Positions 1-8,417 of a stretch of DNA of 28,664 bases are shown piece by piece. Origin of the DNA: Pseudomonadota bacterium. GTDB taxonomy: Bacteria; Pseudomonadota; Gammaproteobacteria; Burkholderiales; Burkholderiaceae_C. The notes under the pieces are model-generated. The model saw only the letters and a program-made list of their open reading frames with translations. It had not been told where the DNA came from and did no database searches. Positions within the stretch are counted from its first letter, which is position 1. Each line of letters starts with the position of its first letter. A program made the translations under genes and the position numbers. Location of the stretch: assembly GCA_023460715.1 (NCBI GenBank), contig JAEWPH010000109.1:1-28664 (forward strand). Direction: 5' to 3'.

Positions 1-684
1 GGCCGCGGCATCGACCTGCAGGTCGTCGAACCACACCTCGCCCGCCGCGTCCCGCCCCGCGGCCGTGAACAGGCCAGGGTGCAGGGTCAATAGGCTCAGC
101 GTGTGCCGCGGCGCGTGGCGTGCCGGAGTGACGGGAGCCCATCCTTCGGCGAACCGTCCCGTGTCCGCCGACAGCCCGGAGGGCAGGTCCACGCACAGCA
201 CGGGCGCGGGGCTGGCGTGCAGCGCTGCCAGCAGTTGCTGCAGGCGCGCGCCCGCGTCTCCTTGCCGTGCAGCTGCGGACACGCCGATGCCGAGCAGCGC
301 GTCCACACAGAGGTCCTGCGGGCTGAGGGAGGCCGGCGGCCCGTCGGTGAAGACGACGCCGGCTTGCCGCGCGCGCTCCCAGGCCCGGCGGGCGTCGGCG
401 GGGGCGGTGTCGGGCGTGCCCAGCCACGTCACGGCAACCTGGCGGCCTGCCAGACGCAGATGCCTGGCCGCTTCCAGTCCGTCTCCGCCGTTGTTGCCGT
501 GCCCGCAGGCCAGCCAGACCGTGCGGGCATGGGGCGCAAGCGCCAAAGCGAGTCGGCTCACCGCCGTGCCGGCGCGATGCATCAGCGTGCCGGGTGGCAA
601 CTGCGCAGCGGCAGCGGATTCCAGGCGCCGGGTGGCGGCCGTGTCATGCAGGGGATGGGGCTGGTCGGCGGTGATGCGGCGCAT
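1..684 (-). CDS. nnr: NAD(P)H-hydrate epimerase / ADP-dependent dehydratase (Nnr, YjeF), 3' part outside window
   Basis: The reading frame is open from an ATG at 684 to the window edge (228 codons), so only the N-terminal epimerase (YjeF_N) half is present. Seen: an N-terminal RITADQPHPLHDT stretch, the dinucleotide-binding loop GHGNNGGDG at residues 61-69, a VDALLGIGVS segment, and VDLPSGLSADTG further on. All are typical of the bifunctional Nnr enzymes. Family knowledge: the N-domain epimerises R/S-NAD(P)HX and the C-domain dehydrates S-NAD(P)HX using ADP, repairing hydrated nicotinamide cofactors in the cytosol. The C-terminal domain would lie beyond position 1, so its presence is inferred. 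The gene follows the DadA-like gene on the same strand with a 65-bp gap. It is housekeeping and not obviously linked to its neighbour in function. Confidence 0.9.
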   Translation of the reverse strand, partial: MRRITADQPHPLHDTAATRRLESAAAAQLPPGTLMHRAGTAVSRLALALAPHARTVWLACGHGNNGGDGLEAARHLRLAGRQVAVTWLGTPDTAPADARRAWERARQAGVVFTDGPPASLSPQDLCVDALLGIGVSAAARQGDAGARLQQLLAALHASPAPVLCVDLPSGLSADTGRFAEGWAPVTPARHAPRHTLSLLTLHPGLFTAAGRDAAGEVWFDDLQVDAAA

Positions 685-749
685 GGCCGGATTGTCGCGC
701 CCCTGCGCCAGCGCGGCCCGGCGTGCGGCGCCGTGCTGTGAACAGGTTC

Positions 750-1997
750 TCAGAACCGGCGCATGCCCAGGGCCTGCAGGTCGATCTCCGGCGACCGGCC
801 GGCCACCAGGTCGGCCACGGCACGGGCGCTGCCGCAGGCCTGCGCCCAGCCCGCCGCGCCGTGGCCCGTGTTGATCCACAGGCCGGGCAGGCCGCTGGCA
901 CCCACCACCGGCGCGCCGTCGGGCAGCATGGGCCGTGCGCCGCGCCACACCTGCACCTGCGTGGACGACAGCTGCGCTCCGCCGGGGAACCAGCCGGACA
1001 GCGCGTGGTACAGGGTCTGCAGGGTGGGAGCGTGGTGGCTGCCGTCGCCCTGGCCGATCTCGGCGCCGCCCGACACGCGCACCCGCTGGCCCTGCCGCGT
1101 GATGGTCAGGCGGTGCAGCGGGTCGATGACGGTGCCCTGCGGCGCGTGGGAGTCCTCGCGCAGCGGCGCGCTGATCGAATAGCCATGCAGCGCCGTCACC
1201 GGCAGCGGCAGGCCGAGCGGCCGCAGCAGCGCGGGCGAAGCGAGCCCGGCGCAGACGATCACCGCGTCGAAGCGCCGCGCATCGGCCTCGCCCGCCAGGC
1301 GCACGCCTGCCGGAGCGGTGCGCAGCGACTCGACGCGCGACTGGAAGACGAACTGCGCGCCACGTTCCTGCGCTGCATAGCGCAGCATCTGGGCGAAGAG
1401 CCGGCAGTTGGCGGCTTCGCCGTCCGCGATGTGCAGGGCGCCTGCCAGCGGCGTGTCGGGCGAGAGGCCCGGTTCGATCAAGCGCGCCGTATCGGCCTCC
1501 ACCTCGGCCACCTGGACGCCCGCATCCCGCAGCACCTGCAGGGCCGGTTGCACCAGGGCCACGTCCTGGGCGGTGCGCAGCACCACCAGCGTGCCGCGGC
1601 TGGTCTCGGGGTCCAGCTCCAGATCGGCGGCGATGCGGCGGGTGCGGTCCAGGCTGTAGCTCCCCAGGCGCGCCAGGGCCGCCAAGGTCGCAGCAGCCGC
1701 GGGACGCCGCCCCGCCTGGCGCCAGCGCCACAGCCAGGCCCACTCGGAGCGCCGGACGCCGCCGGCGAAGCGCAGGGTCGCCTGCGCGCCGAAGAGCTGG
1801 CGGCGCAGCGGGCCGCCGATGCCGGGCGCCGCCCAGGGAATCAGCAGGGAAGGCGCCAGGATGCCGGCATTGGCGAAGCTGGCTTCTTCCGCCGCGGCGC
1901 TGCGTTGTTCGAAGACCGTGACGGCGTGGCCGTCACAGGCCAGTTCATAGGCAGTGGCGACACCGACGATGCCGGCGCCCACAATGGCAATGTGCAT
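750..1997 (-). CDS. dadA: DadA-like FAD-dependent D-amino-acid dehydrogenase
   Basis: 415 residues, against about 430 for E. coli DadA. Seen: an N-terminal Rossmann motif GAGIVG at residues 7-12 for FAD, then SFANAGILAPS and PWAAPG, the pattern after the FAD site of DadA proteins. A central GEAANCRLFAQ resembles the DadA GDCQLF region, and the C-terminus has RPMLPDGAPVVG and NTGHGAAGW. Family role: oxidative deamination of D-amino acids to 2-oxo acids plus ammonia, passing electrons to the respiratory chain. No good Shine-Dalgarno sequence precedes the ATG. The 50-bp gap to the upstream amidase is mostly a repeat copy (2009-2062). Substrate range cannot be read from sequence; other DAO-family oxidases such as glycine oxidase are the alternative. 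Confidence 0.78.
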   Translation of the reverse strand: MHIAIVGAGIVGVATAYELACDGHAVTVFEQRSAAAEEASFANAGILAPSLLIPWAAPGIGGPLRRQLFGAQATLRFAGGVRRSEWAWLWRWRQAGRRPAAAATLAALARLGSYSLDRTRRIAADLELDPETSRGTLVVLRTAQDVALVQPALQVLRDAGVQVAEVEADTARLIEPGLSPDTPLAGALHIADGEAANCRLFAQMLRYAAQERGAQFVFQSRVESLRTAPAGVRLAGEADARRFDAVIVCAGLASPALLRPLGLPLPVTALHGYSISAPLREDSHAPQGTVIDPLHRLTITRQGQRVRVSGGAEIGQGDGSHHAPTLQTLYHALSGWFPGGAQLSSTQVQVWRGARPMLPDGAPVVGASGLPGLWINTGHGAAGWAQACGSARAVADLVAGRSPEIDLQALGMRRF

Positions 1998-2008
1998 GGG
2001 ATTAGAGG

Positions 2009-2062
2009 CTTTCAGGGTCCTGGCGCTTGCTGGATAAGCGCAGGCAGCTATTGTTTTTGTAG
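2009..2062 (-). repeat. Short interspersed repeat, copy A
   Basis: One of five copies in this window of an element with fixed spacing: ATAGCTG, 3 bases, GCGC, 11 bases, GCGCTGG plus a GGCC-like tail (read on the minus strand here). In this copy CAGCTAT is at 2045-2051, GCGC at 2038-2041 and GGCGC at 2022-2026. The GCGCTT/AAGCGC arms can form a small hairpin. It fills the gap between the amidase and dadA genes and runs into the amidase 3' end, where it encodes the last codons and the TAG stop (2048-2050). Confidence 0.75.
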
Positions 2063-3418
2063 TGCCTTCTCGATCAGCAGGCCGACGGCGAGCACGGCAT
2101 CGTCCCGCATGGCGCTCTGCCAGACCATCAGGCCCACCGGCAGTTCGCCGGGCAGGTGGCAGGGCAGGGACAGTGCGCAGCCGTCGAGGACGTTGACCAC
2201 GCTGGTGTTGCGCAGCAGCAGGCCGTTGACGCGAGCGAACTCAGCGTCGCGCCGGGCGTCGGCCGCGGGGTCGGCGCCGTCGGCCGGTGCCACGTCCGCA
2301 AGGGGCGGAGCGGTGAGGGGGACGGTCGGCGACAGGAAGGCGTCGAAGCCCTGCATGTCGGCCTCCATGCGGGCGATCCAGCCCCGCCGCGCGTGCAGCA
2401 GGTCGATGTAATCGGCGGCCGTCATCTGTGCCCCACGCTCGATGCGGGCGCGCACCCGTGGGTCGTACCGGTCGCGGTGGCGCGCCAGCAGATGGCGGTG
2501 CCAGGCGTAGCTCTCGGCAGCCGAAAAGCCGCCGGTGGCATTCACTTCGGCCAGCTGCTCCGTGGCGTGCAGGGGGACTTCGCTGATCTGGGCGCCGGCG
2601 CGCCGCAGCGTGCCGATGGTCCGCTCGAACGCGGTGGCGACGGCGGGCTCCAGGCCGTCGAGAAAGGTGTGTGTCGGCACGGCCAGGCGCCAGGCCGGCA
2701 GTGCGGCGGGACTGCGCACCACGCGCCGCGCGGACAGGATCTCGTGCGCCACGATGGCATCGCCCACCGACCGGGTCAGTGCGCAGGCCGTGTCGAGCGT
2801 GGTAGAGAGCGGCACCGCGCCCTCGGTCGGCACCCGCCGCGCCGTGTTCTTGAAGCCGACGATGCCGTTGAGCGCCGCCGGAATGCGGATGGAGCCGCCC
2901 GTGTCGGAACCCAGTGCGATGTGCGCAGCGCCGGTGGCCACCGACACCGCCGCGCCCGACGACGAGCCGCCCGGCACGCGGGCCGGCCCGGGCAGGGCGC
3001 CGTAGCGTCCATCGTGGGCCGCGGGCGTGCCGAAGTGCGGATTCACGCCCACGCCGGAAAAGGCGAACTCCACCATGTGCGTGCGGCCGATGAAGGCGGC
3101 TCCGGCCTGCCGCAGCCGGGCGACGGCCGGGCTGTCCGCCGCCGCGGGCAGCTCCGCTGCGCGGATCGTGGAGCCGGCCCCGGTCGCCAGGCCCTGCATG
3201 TCGAAGAGGTCCTTGACGGATACCGCCAAGCCGGCCAGCGGCAACTGCTGGACGCCGGGTTGCGAGGCCTCCTGGCGAGCGCTGCCGAACAGCGTCTGCC
3301 GGAACACCGCGGCACAGACGGGTGACTGCGCAGCGGCGATCGACCGCTCCATTTCCTCGTCGGCGCGGGCTTGCCCGGCCGCGATCCGGCGGCGGAGAGT
3401 CTCAAGGGTGGGGTGCAT
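2048..3418 (-). CDS. Amidase, amidase-signature (AS) family
   Basis: 456 residues from the ATG at 3418. An upstream in-frame start near 3829 would run antisense through the rpsB leader and into rpsB, so it is rejected. Seen: the complete Ser-cisSer-Lys triad of the family, with Lys69 in SVKDLFD, cis-Ser152 in PGGSSSGAAV and nucleophile Ser176 in GSDTGGSIRIPA. The 24-residue distance between the two serines matches GatA and FAAH. The enzyme should hydrolyse an amide to a carboxylate plus ammonia. There are no gatB or gatC neighbours, so it is a stand-alone amidase and not GatCAB; the substrate is unknown. The final residues ALQKQ and the stop codon come from repeat copy A. The start lies only 10 bp from the -10 element of the divergent rpsB promoter. 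Confidence 0.88.
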   Translation of the reverse strand: MHPTLETLRRRIAAGQARADEEMERSIAAAQSPVCAAVFRQTLFGSARQEASQPGVQQLPLAGLAVSVKDLFDMQGLATGAGSTIRAAELPAAADSPAVARLRQAGAAFIGRTHMVEFAFSGVGVNPHFGTPAAHDGRYGALPGPARVPGGSSSGAAVSVATGAAHIALGSDTGGSIRIPAALNGIVGFKNTARRVPTEGAVPLSTTLDTACALTRSVGDAIVAHEILSARRVVRSPAALPAWRLAVPTHTFLDGLEPAVATAFERTIGTLRRAGAQISEVPLHATEQLAEVNATGGFSAAESYAWHRHLLARHRDRYDPRVRARIERGAQMTAADYIDLLHARRGWIARMEADMQGFDAFLSPTVPLTAPPLADVAPADGADPAADARRDAEFARVNGLLLRNTSVVNVLDGCALSLPCHLPGELPVGLMVWQSAMRDDAVLAVGLLIEKALQKQ

Positions 3419-3424
3419 GGCGTG

Positions 3425-3433
3425 TGCTAGAAT
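3425..3433 (+). promoter_or_regulatory. Probable rpsB promoter, extended -10
   Basis: TGCTAGAAT forms an extended -10 (TG at 3425-3426, one base, TAGAAT at 3428-3433). No convincing -35 hexamer is found 16-18 bases upstream, which extended -10 promoters can tolerate. It would start an RNA near 3440, giving a leader of roughly 150 nt before rpsB. It almost touches the divergent amidase start codon. Confidence 0.5.
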
Positions 3434-3587
3434 CTTTGGGTTTTGCTGATGGCTGTCCGCCGCGTGTGGGTAACCTGAAGGCAAAACCAATCGCAAACCG
3501 GCCCTGTCAAGGTGTTGCGACCTGTGCATTGCTGCGGGTCGCAAGTATTGGGGCCGGATTTTAGACCCAACCTTCGGAGAGATTTCT
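3434..3587 (+). promoter_or_regulatory. Structured 5' leader of rpsB-tsf, candidate S2 autoregulatory RNA
   Basis: Two long-range perfect pairings are visible. GGTTTTGC (3439-3446) pairs with GCAAAACC (3481-3488). A compound hairpin has outer arms CCGGCCC (3498-3504) with GGGCCGG (3551-3557) and inner arms TTGCGACC (3515-3522) with GGTCGCAA (3537-3544). The Shine-Dalgarno GGAGA follows, about 6-7 nt before the ATG. Known in E. coli: S2 represses its own rpsB-tsf mRNA through the leader. That this leader does the same is inference from its position and structure. Confidence 0.5.
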
Positions 3588-4337
3588 ATGTCCGTCACCA
3601 TGCGCGAAATGCTGGAAGCCGGTGTCCACTTCGGCCACCAAACCCGCTTCTGGAACCCCAAGATGGCCCCGTACATCTTCGGCCATCGCAACAAGATCCA
3701 CATCATCAACCTGGAAAAGACGCTGCCGCTGTTCCAGGACGCCCAGAAGTTCGCCAAGCAGCTGGCTGCCAACCGCGGCACGATCCTGATGGTCGGCACG
3801 AAGCGCCAAGCCCGCGAAATCCTGGCCACCGAAGCGCAGCGCGCCGGCGTGCCCTATGTCGACCAACGCTGGCTCGGCGGCATGCTGACCAACTTCAAGA
3901 CGGTCAAGACCTCCATCAAGCGCCTGAAGGACATGAAGGCCCAGCTGGAAACCGGCCTGGACAGCCTGAGCAAGAAGGAACAGCTGACGTTCACCCGCGA
4001 AATCGCCAAGCTCGAACGCGACATCGGCGGCATCCAGGACATGACCGCTCTGCCCGACGCCATCTTCATCATCGACGTGGGCTTCCACAAGATCGCCGTT
4101 GCCGAAGCCAAGAAGCTGGGCATTCCGCTGATCGGTGTGGTTGACTCCAACCACTCGCCCGAAGGCATCGACTACGTGATCCCCGGTAACGACGACTCGG
4201 CCAAGGCCGTGACGTTGTACGCCCGCGGCATCGCCGACGCCATCATCGAAGGCCGCGCCAACGCCGTGACCGACGTGGTCAAGGCTGTGAAGGAAGGTTC
4301 GGACGAATTCGTGGAAGTGGAAGAAACCGCTGCCTGA
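3588..4337 (+). CDS. rpsB: 30S ribosomal protein S2
   Basis: 249 residues, close to the usual 240-250. Seen: the N-terminal [19 protein letters not shown] and the central GTKRQAREI and [13 protein letters not shown] segments that are nearly invariant in S2. The C-terminal acidic tail EEGSDEF-like end ([12 protein letters not shown]) is also typical. S2 joins the small subunit late, at the head-body neck, and is needed for S1 binding. The start is supported by a clear GGAGA upstream. It is first in the block, with a structured leader before it and a terminator-like hairpin after it, the standard rpsB-tsf arrangement. Confidence 0.99.
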   Translation: MSVTMREMLEAGVHFGHQTRFWNPKMAPYIFGHRNKIHIINLEKTLPLFQDAQKFAKQLAANRGTILMVGTKRQAREILATEAQRAGVPYVDQRWLGGMLTNFKTVKTSIKRLKDMKAQLETGLDSLSKKEQLTFTREIAKLERDIGGIQDMTALPDAIFIIDVGFHKIAVAEAKKLGIPLIGVVDSNHSPEGIDYVIPGNDDSAKAVTLYARGIADAIIEGRANAVTDVVKAVKEGSDEFVEVEETAA

Positions 4338-4365
4338 AGTCCCGGCCGCGCGATTCGTCGCGAAG

Positions 4366-4399
4366 AAAAGCGGGGCCCCTGGTGAGCCCCCTTTTTTTT
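4366..4399 (+). terminator. Intrinsic terminator / attenuator between rpsB and tsf
   Basis: An A-rich stretch, then GGGGC (4372-4376), a 9-nt loop, GCCCC (4386-4390) and a run of eight T (4392-4399). Since tsf follows at once with its own Shine-Dalgarno and no obvious promoter, partial termination that sets the S2 to EF-Ts ratio is a reasonable reading. Full termination would need a separate tsf promoter in 4400-4444, which I do not see clearly. Confidence 0.75.
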
Positions 4400-4444
4400 A
4401 CCCTTTGTCGTGTAACGAACTGATTAGAGACTGGAGAAATACAG

Positions 4445-5371
4445 ATGGCTGCAATTACCGCAAGCATGGTGGCTGAACTGCGCGCTAAGACCGACGCGCC
4501 CATGATGGAATGCAAGAAGGCCCTGACGGAAGCCGAAGGCGACCTGGCCAAGGCTGAAGAACTGCTGCGCGTGAAGCTGGGCACCAAGGCTGGCAAGGCC
4601 GCTGCCCGCATCACCGCTGAAGGCGTGGTCGCCAGCTTCATCGACGGCTCCAACGGTGGCCTGATCGAAGTGAACAGCGAAACCGACTTCGTGTCCAAGA
4701 ACGACAGCTTCATCGGCCTGGCCAAGGCAGCTGCCGAACTGGTCGCCAAGCACAATCCCGCCAACGTCGAAGCCCTGGGTGCACTGCCCTACAGCCAGGA
4801 CGGCTTCGGCCCCACGCTGGAAGAAGTGCGCAAGGGCCTGATCGGCAAGATCGGCGAGAACATGTCGTTCCGCCGCTTCAAGCAGTTCTCGGGCGGCAAG
4901 CTGGCTTCCTACCTGCACGGCACGCGCATCGGCGTGGTGGTCGAGTTCGAGGGCGACGAAGTCGCTGCCAAGGACGTGGCCATGCACATCGCCGCCATGA
5001 AGCCCGTGGCCCTGACCAGCGCCGACGTGCCTGCCGAGCTGATCGAAAAGGAACGTTCGGTCGCCGCTGCCAAGGCTGCGGAAGACAAGGCCAAGGCCGA
5101 AGCCGAAGGCAAGCCCGTGCAGTCCGACGAAATCGTTGCCAAGCGCATCGAAGGCGGCGTGCAGAAGTACCTGAAGGAAGTGTCCCTGTTCGACCAGGTC
5201 TTCGTGAAGGCCGCCGACGGCAAGCAGACTGTGGGTCAGATGCTCAAGGCTGCCAACACGACCATCAAGGGCTTCACGCTGTACGTGGTCGGCGAAGGCA
5301 TCGAGAAGAAGGTCGACGACTTCGCTGCCGAAGTGGCTGCCCAGGTCGCCGCTGCCAAGTCTGCCGCTTGA
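4445..5371 (+). CDS. tsf: Elongation factor Ts
   Basis: 308 residues (E. coli 283). Seen: the N-terminal UBA-like domain ([20 protein letters not shown]...), followed by the TDFV motif at residues 80-83 in [10 protein letters not shown], which inserts into EF-Tu and displaces magnesium. The core continues with MHIAAMKP and ends in an Ala/Val-rich helix. EF-Ts catalyses GDP/GTP exchange on EF-Tu in the cytosol. GGAGA lies about 8 nt before the ATG. It sits between rpsB and pyrH as in most proteobacteria and presumably shares the rpsB promoter past the attenuator. Confidence 0.99.
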   Translation: MAAITASMVAELRAKTDAPMMECKKALTEAEGDLAKAEELLRVKLGTKAGKAAARITAEGVVASFIDGSNGGLIEVNSETDFVSKNDSFIGLAKAAAELVAKHNPANVEALGALPYSQDGFGPTLEEVRKGLIGKIGENMSFRRFKQFSGGKLASYLHGTRIGVVVEFEGDEVAAKDVAMHIAAMKPVALTSADVPAELIEKERSVAAAKAAEDKAKAEAEGKPVQSDEIVAKRIEGGVQKYLKEVSLFDQVFVKAADGKQTVGQMLKAANTTIKGFTLYVVGEGIEKKVDDFAAEVAAQVAAAKSAA

Positions 5372-5429
5372 TCGGCTGACTGGTATTTCCACCCTGAACC
5401 CCACTGCATTGCCTCACGGAGAACGCCCC

Positions 5430-6152
5430 ATGACCCTCGCCAAGCCAGCCCACAAGCGCATTCTGCTCAAGTTGTCTGGTGAGGCGTTGATGGGGGACGA
5501 CGCGTTCGGCATCAACCGCGCCACCATCGTACGCATGGTGGAGGAGATCGCCGAGGTCACGCGCCTGGGCGTGCAGGTGGCGGTGGTGATCGGTGGTGGA
5601 AACATCTTCCGCGGCGTGGCCGGCGGCTCGGTTGGCATGGATCGCGCCACGGCCGACTACATGGGCATGCTGGCCACGGTGATGAACGCCCTGGCCCTGG
5701 CCGACGCCATGGACAAGCAGGGCCTGACGGCGCGCGTGATGTCCGCCATCGGCATCGAGCAGGTCGTGGAGCCCTATGTGCGCCCCAAGGCCCTGCAATA
5801 CCTCGAAGAAGGCAAGGTGGTGGTCTTCGCCGCCGGTACGGGCAATCCGTTCTTCACGACCGATACCGCCGCCGCGCTGCGGGGCGCCGAGATCGGTGCC
5901 GAGGTCGTCCTCAAGGCCACGAAGGTGGACGGCGTGTACACGGCGGACCCCAAGAAGGATCCGTCGGCCACGCGGTACACCAAGCTGTCGTTCGACGAGG
6001 CCATGTCCCGCAACCTGGGCATCCTGGATGCCACGGCCTTTGCGCTGTGCCGCGACCAGAAACTGCCTATCCGCGTGTTTTCCATCATCAAGCACGGCGC
6101 TCTTCAGCGCGTGGTGATGGGCGAAGACGAGGGCACGCTGGTGTACGCTTGA
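5430..6152 (+). CDS. pyrH: Uridylate kinase (UMP kinase)
   Basis: 240 residues from the ATG at 5430, matching E. coli PyrH (241). An in-frame TTG at 5409 would add seven residues, but GGAGA at 5419-5423 sits a proper 6 nt before the ATG, so the shorter form is chosen. Seen: [14 protein letters not shown] at the N-terminus (phosphate-binding Lys of the amino-acid-kinase fold), GGGNIFRG, and the C-terminal GTLVYA. It phosphorylates UMP to UDP with ATP as a hexamer, normally activated by GTP and inhibited by UTP. It supplies UDP for RNA and UDP-GlcNAc, which the lpx genes downstream use. Confidence 0.98.
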   Translation: MTLAKPAHKRILLKLSGEALMGDDAFGINRATIVRMVEEIAEVTRLGVQVAVVIGGGNIFRGVAGGSVGMDRATADYMGMLATVMNALALADAMDKQGLTARVMSAIGIEQVVEPYVRPKALQYLEEGKVVVFAAGTGNPFFTTDTAAALRGAEIGAEVVLKATKVDGVYTADPKKDPSATRYTKLSFDEAMSRNLGILDATAFALCRDQKLPIRVFSIIKHGALQRVVMGEDEGTLVYA

Positions 6153-6201
6153 CGGTTCGGTGCCGCTGCTGCGCCACCGCCGCTCCTGCTGAGGAAACAA
6201 C

Positions 6202-6762
6202 ATGACCATTGCCGATATCAAGAAGACCGCCGAAACCAAGATGGACCAGTCCATCGCGGCATTCAAGAACAACCTGACCAAGATCCGCACCGGCCGCGCC
6301 AACCCCGCGCTCCTCGATGCCGTGCAGGTCGAGTACTACGGCTCCTTCGTTCCGCTGTCGCAGGTGGCCAACGTGTCCCTGATCGACTCGCGCACCATCA
6401 GCGTGCAGCCCTGGGAAAAGGGCATGGGCGCCAAGATCGAGAAGGCCATCCGCGAGAGCGATCTGGGCCTGAACCCCGCATCGATGGGCGACCTGATCCG
6501 CGTGCCCATGCCGCCCATGAGCGAAGAGCGCCGCAAGGAAATGACCAAGCTCGTGCGCAACGAAGGCGAAGGCGCCAAGGTGGCCATCCGCAATCTGCGC
6601 CGCGACGCCAACGAAGGCGTCAAGAAACTGGTCAAGGACAAGCTGGCCTCCGAGGACGACCAGAAGCGGTCCGAAGCCGACGTCCAGAAGGTCACCGACC
6701 GGCACATCGCCGAGATCGATGCCCTGGTCGCGTCCAAGGAACAGGAAATCATGGCGGTCTGA
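6202..6762 (+). CDS. frr: Ribosome recycling factor
   Basis: 186 residues, the normal RRF length (185). Seen: [21 protein letters not shown] at the N-terminus, [11 protein letters not shown] in the middle, and a long charged helix near the C-terminus, the conserved signature of the three-helix-bundle domain I. With EF-G it splits post-termination ribosomes in the cytosol. The ATG follows GAGGAA by about 7 nt. It is 49 bp after pyrH on the same strand, the canonical rpsB-tsf-pyrH-frr order. Confidence 0.99.
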   Translation: MTIADIKKTAETKMDQSIAAFKNNLTKIRTGRANPALLDAVQVEYYGSFVPLSQVANVSLIDSRTISVQPWEKGMGAKIEKAIRESDLGLNPASMGDLIRVPMPPMSEERRKEMTKLVRNEGEGAKVAIRNLRRDANEGVKKLVKDKLASEDDQKRSEADVQKVTDRHIAEIDALVASKEQEIMAV

Positions 6763-6785
6763 TCCGCATCGCCGGAGCCGATCGC

Positions 6786-7535
6786 TTGCCCTCCATGCCG
6801 TCAATCCCGGGCGCCGTGCCCCATCACATCGCCATCGTCATGGATGGCAATGGCCGGTGGGCCACGCGCCGCTTCCTGCCGCGCCTGGCGGGCCACAAGC
6901 GCGGGGTGGACGCACTGCGCCGCTGCGTCAAGGCCTGCGCGGCGCGCGGCGTCGGCGTGCTCACGGTCTTCGCCTTCTCGTCGGAGAACTGGAGCCGCCC
7001 TGCGGACGAAGTCTCCGGCCTCATGGAACTGATGGTCAAGGCGCTGTCGCGCGAGGTGCCTGACATGCTGCGCGACGGTGTGCGCCTGCATTTCGTGGGC
7101 GACAAGGATGGCCTGTCGGAGCCTGTGCGCGCGGGCCTGCGGCAGGCCGAGGAAATGACGGCCGCCAACCAGCGGATGGTTCTCAACATCTGCTTCAACT
7201 ACGGTGGCCGCTGGGACATCGCGCAGGCCGCTGCCACGCTGGCCGCGCGCGGCGAGGTGATCACCGAAGCAAGCCTGCACACGGTCATGGGGCTGGCGCA
7301 CGTGCCGGACCCGGATCTGCTTATCCGCACCGGCGGTGAGATGCGCATCAGCAACTTCCTGCTGTGGCAGGCTGCGTATTCCGAGTTGTACTTCAGCGAG
7401 CGCCTGTGGCCCGAATTCGACGAGGCCGCCCTGGACGAAGCCATTGCGGCGTACGCCGCGCGCGAGCGCCGGTTCGGCAAGACGTCGGCCCAGGTGGTGG
7501 CGCAACCCGCGGCCCAAGGCCCGCTGCGCGCCTGA
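6786..7535 (+). CDS. uppS: Isoprenyl transferase (undecaprenyl diphosphate synthase)
   Basis: 249 residues with the TTG at 6786, which is 8 nt after GGAG (6774-6777). The alternative ATG at 6795 (246 residues) lacks a well-placed Shine-Dalgarno, so the choice is uncertain by three codons. Seen: HHIAIVMDGNGRWA with catalytic Asp20, FSSENWSRP, and the family signature RTGGEMRISNFLLWQ with SELYF near the C-terminus. It is a cis-prenyltransferase that elongates farnesyl-PP with isopentenyl-PP to the C55 carrier lipid for peptidoglycan and O-antigen. It lies 23 bp after frr and before cdsA. Confidence 0.97.
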   Translation: MPSMPSIPGAVPHHIAIVMDGNGRWATRRFLPRLAGHKRGVDALRRCVKACAARGVGVLTVFAFSSENWSRPADEVSGLMELMVKALSREVPDMLRDGVRLHFVGDKDGLSEPVRAGLRQAEEMTAANQRMVLNICFNYGGRWDIAQAAATLAARGEVITEASLHTVMGLAHVPDPDLLIRTGGEMRISNFLLWQAAYSELYFSERLWPEFDEAALDEAIAAYAARERRFGKTSAQVVAQPAAQGPLRA

Positions 7536-7562
7536 TCCTTCCCTCCCAACGAAAGGGCTTCC

Positions 7563-8417
7563 ATGCTCAAACAGCGTGTCATCACGGCCCTGGTCCTGCT
7601 GGCCATTCTGCTGCCGGCCTTGTTCTATCCCTCGCCGCTGCCGTTCACGCTGGTCGTCCTGGTCCTGATGGGCGCGGCGGCCTGGGAATGGGCACGCCTC
7701 AATGGTCTCGGCGGTGCCGCGGCGGTGCTGGTGGGTGCGGCCTGCGTGGCGCTGTGCGGAGCGACCTGGGCGCTGGGCGGACTGGAGCGCGGCTGGCCGT
7801 GGCTGTGGTCCATCGGCGGCGGTCTGTGGGTGCTGGCGAGCGCCTGGCTGCTGCGCGCGGGCGTCCCGGGCTGGCCGCGCGTGCCCGCCGGGCTGCGGCT
7901 GGTCGCCGGCGTCCTGGCGCTGTGGATGGCGTGGCTGGCCGTGGTCCAGGCCCGCATGGTCGGCATCAACTTCCTGCTGTCGGTGCTGGTGCTCGTGTGG
8001 GTGGCCGATATCTTTGCCTACTTCGCCGGCCGCACGTTCGGCCTGCGTTTCACCAAGAACAAGCTCGCCCCGGCGATCAGCCCGGGCAAGAGCTGGGAGG
8101 GCGTGTGGGGCGGCATGGCCGGGGTGGTCGTCCTGGCCATCGCCTGGGTTGCCGTGGATGCCGCCACGCAGGCTGCGGTGCCCAGCTTCTACAGCCGTCT
8201 GGCCGCCAAGGGCTGGTGGCTGCTGCTGCTCGGCGCCGTCTTCATGGCGACCATGAGCGTGGTGGGTGACCTGGTCGAATCGCTCATCAAGCGCAGCGCC
8301 GGCGTCAAGGACAGCAGCGGCTTGCTGCCGGGCCACGGCGGCGTGCTGGACCGCGTGGACGCACTGCTGCCGACGCTGCCGCTGGCCATGATGCTTTCTC
8401 TTTTCGCTGCTGCATGA
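7563..8417 (+). CDS. cdsA: Phosphatidate cytidylyltransferase (CDP-diglyceride synthase)
   Basis: 284 residues (E. coli 285). Seen: about seven or eight hydrophobic membrane segments and the complete CDP-diglyceride synthetase signature at residues 240-266, including SLIKRSAGVKDSSG and PGHGGVLDRVD. The enzyme makes CDP-diacylglycerol from phosphatidate and CTP in the inner membrane, the branch point to all phospholipids. AAAGGG lies about 6 nt before the ATG. Its stop overlaps the dxr start by four bases (ATGA at 8414-8417), indicating translational coupling. Confidence 0.97.
   Translation: MLKQRVITALVLLAILLPALFYPSPLPFTLVVLVLMGAAAWEWARLNGLGGAAAVLVGAACVALCGATWALGGLERGWPWLWSIGGGLWVLASAWLLRAGVPGWPRVPAGLRLVAGVLALWMAWLAVVQARMVGINFLLSVLVLVWVADIFAYFAGRTFGLRFTKNKLAPAISPGKSWEGVWGGMAGVVVLAIAWVAVDAATQAAVPSFYSRLAAKGWWLLLLGAVFMATMSVVGDLVESLIKRSAGVKDSSGLLPGHGGVLDRVDALLPTLPLAMMLSLFAAA

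Noticed and set aside
723..3325. Long plus-strand frames opposite dadA and the amidase (for example 723-2411 and 2156-3325)
   Set aside because: They are shadows of well-supported minus-strand enzymes and contain low-complexity Arg/Gly/Ala/Gln sequence.
5409..5429. TTG start of pyrH seven codons upstream
   Set aside because: GGAGA is correctly spaced for the ATG at 5430, and the shorter protein matches the family N-terminus.
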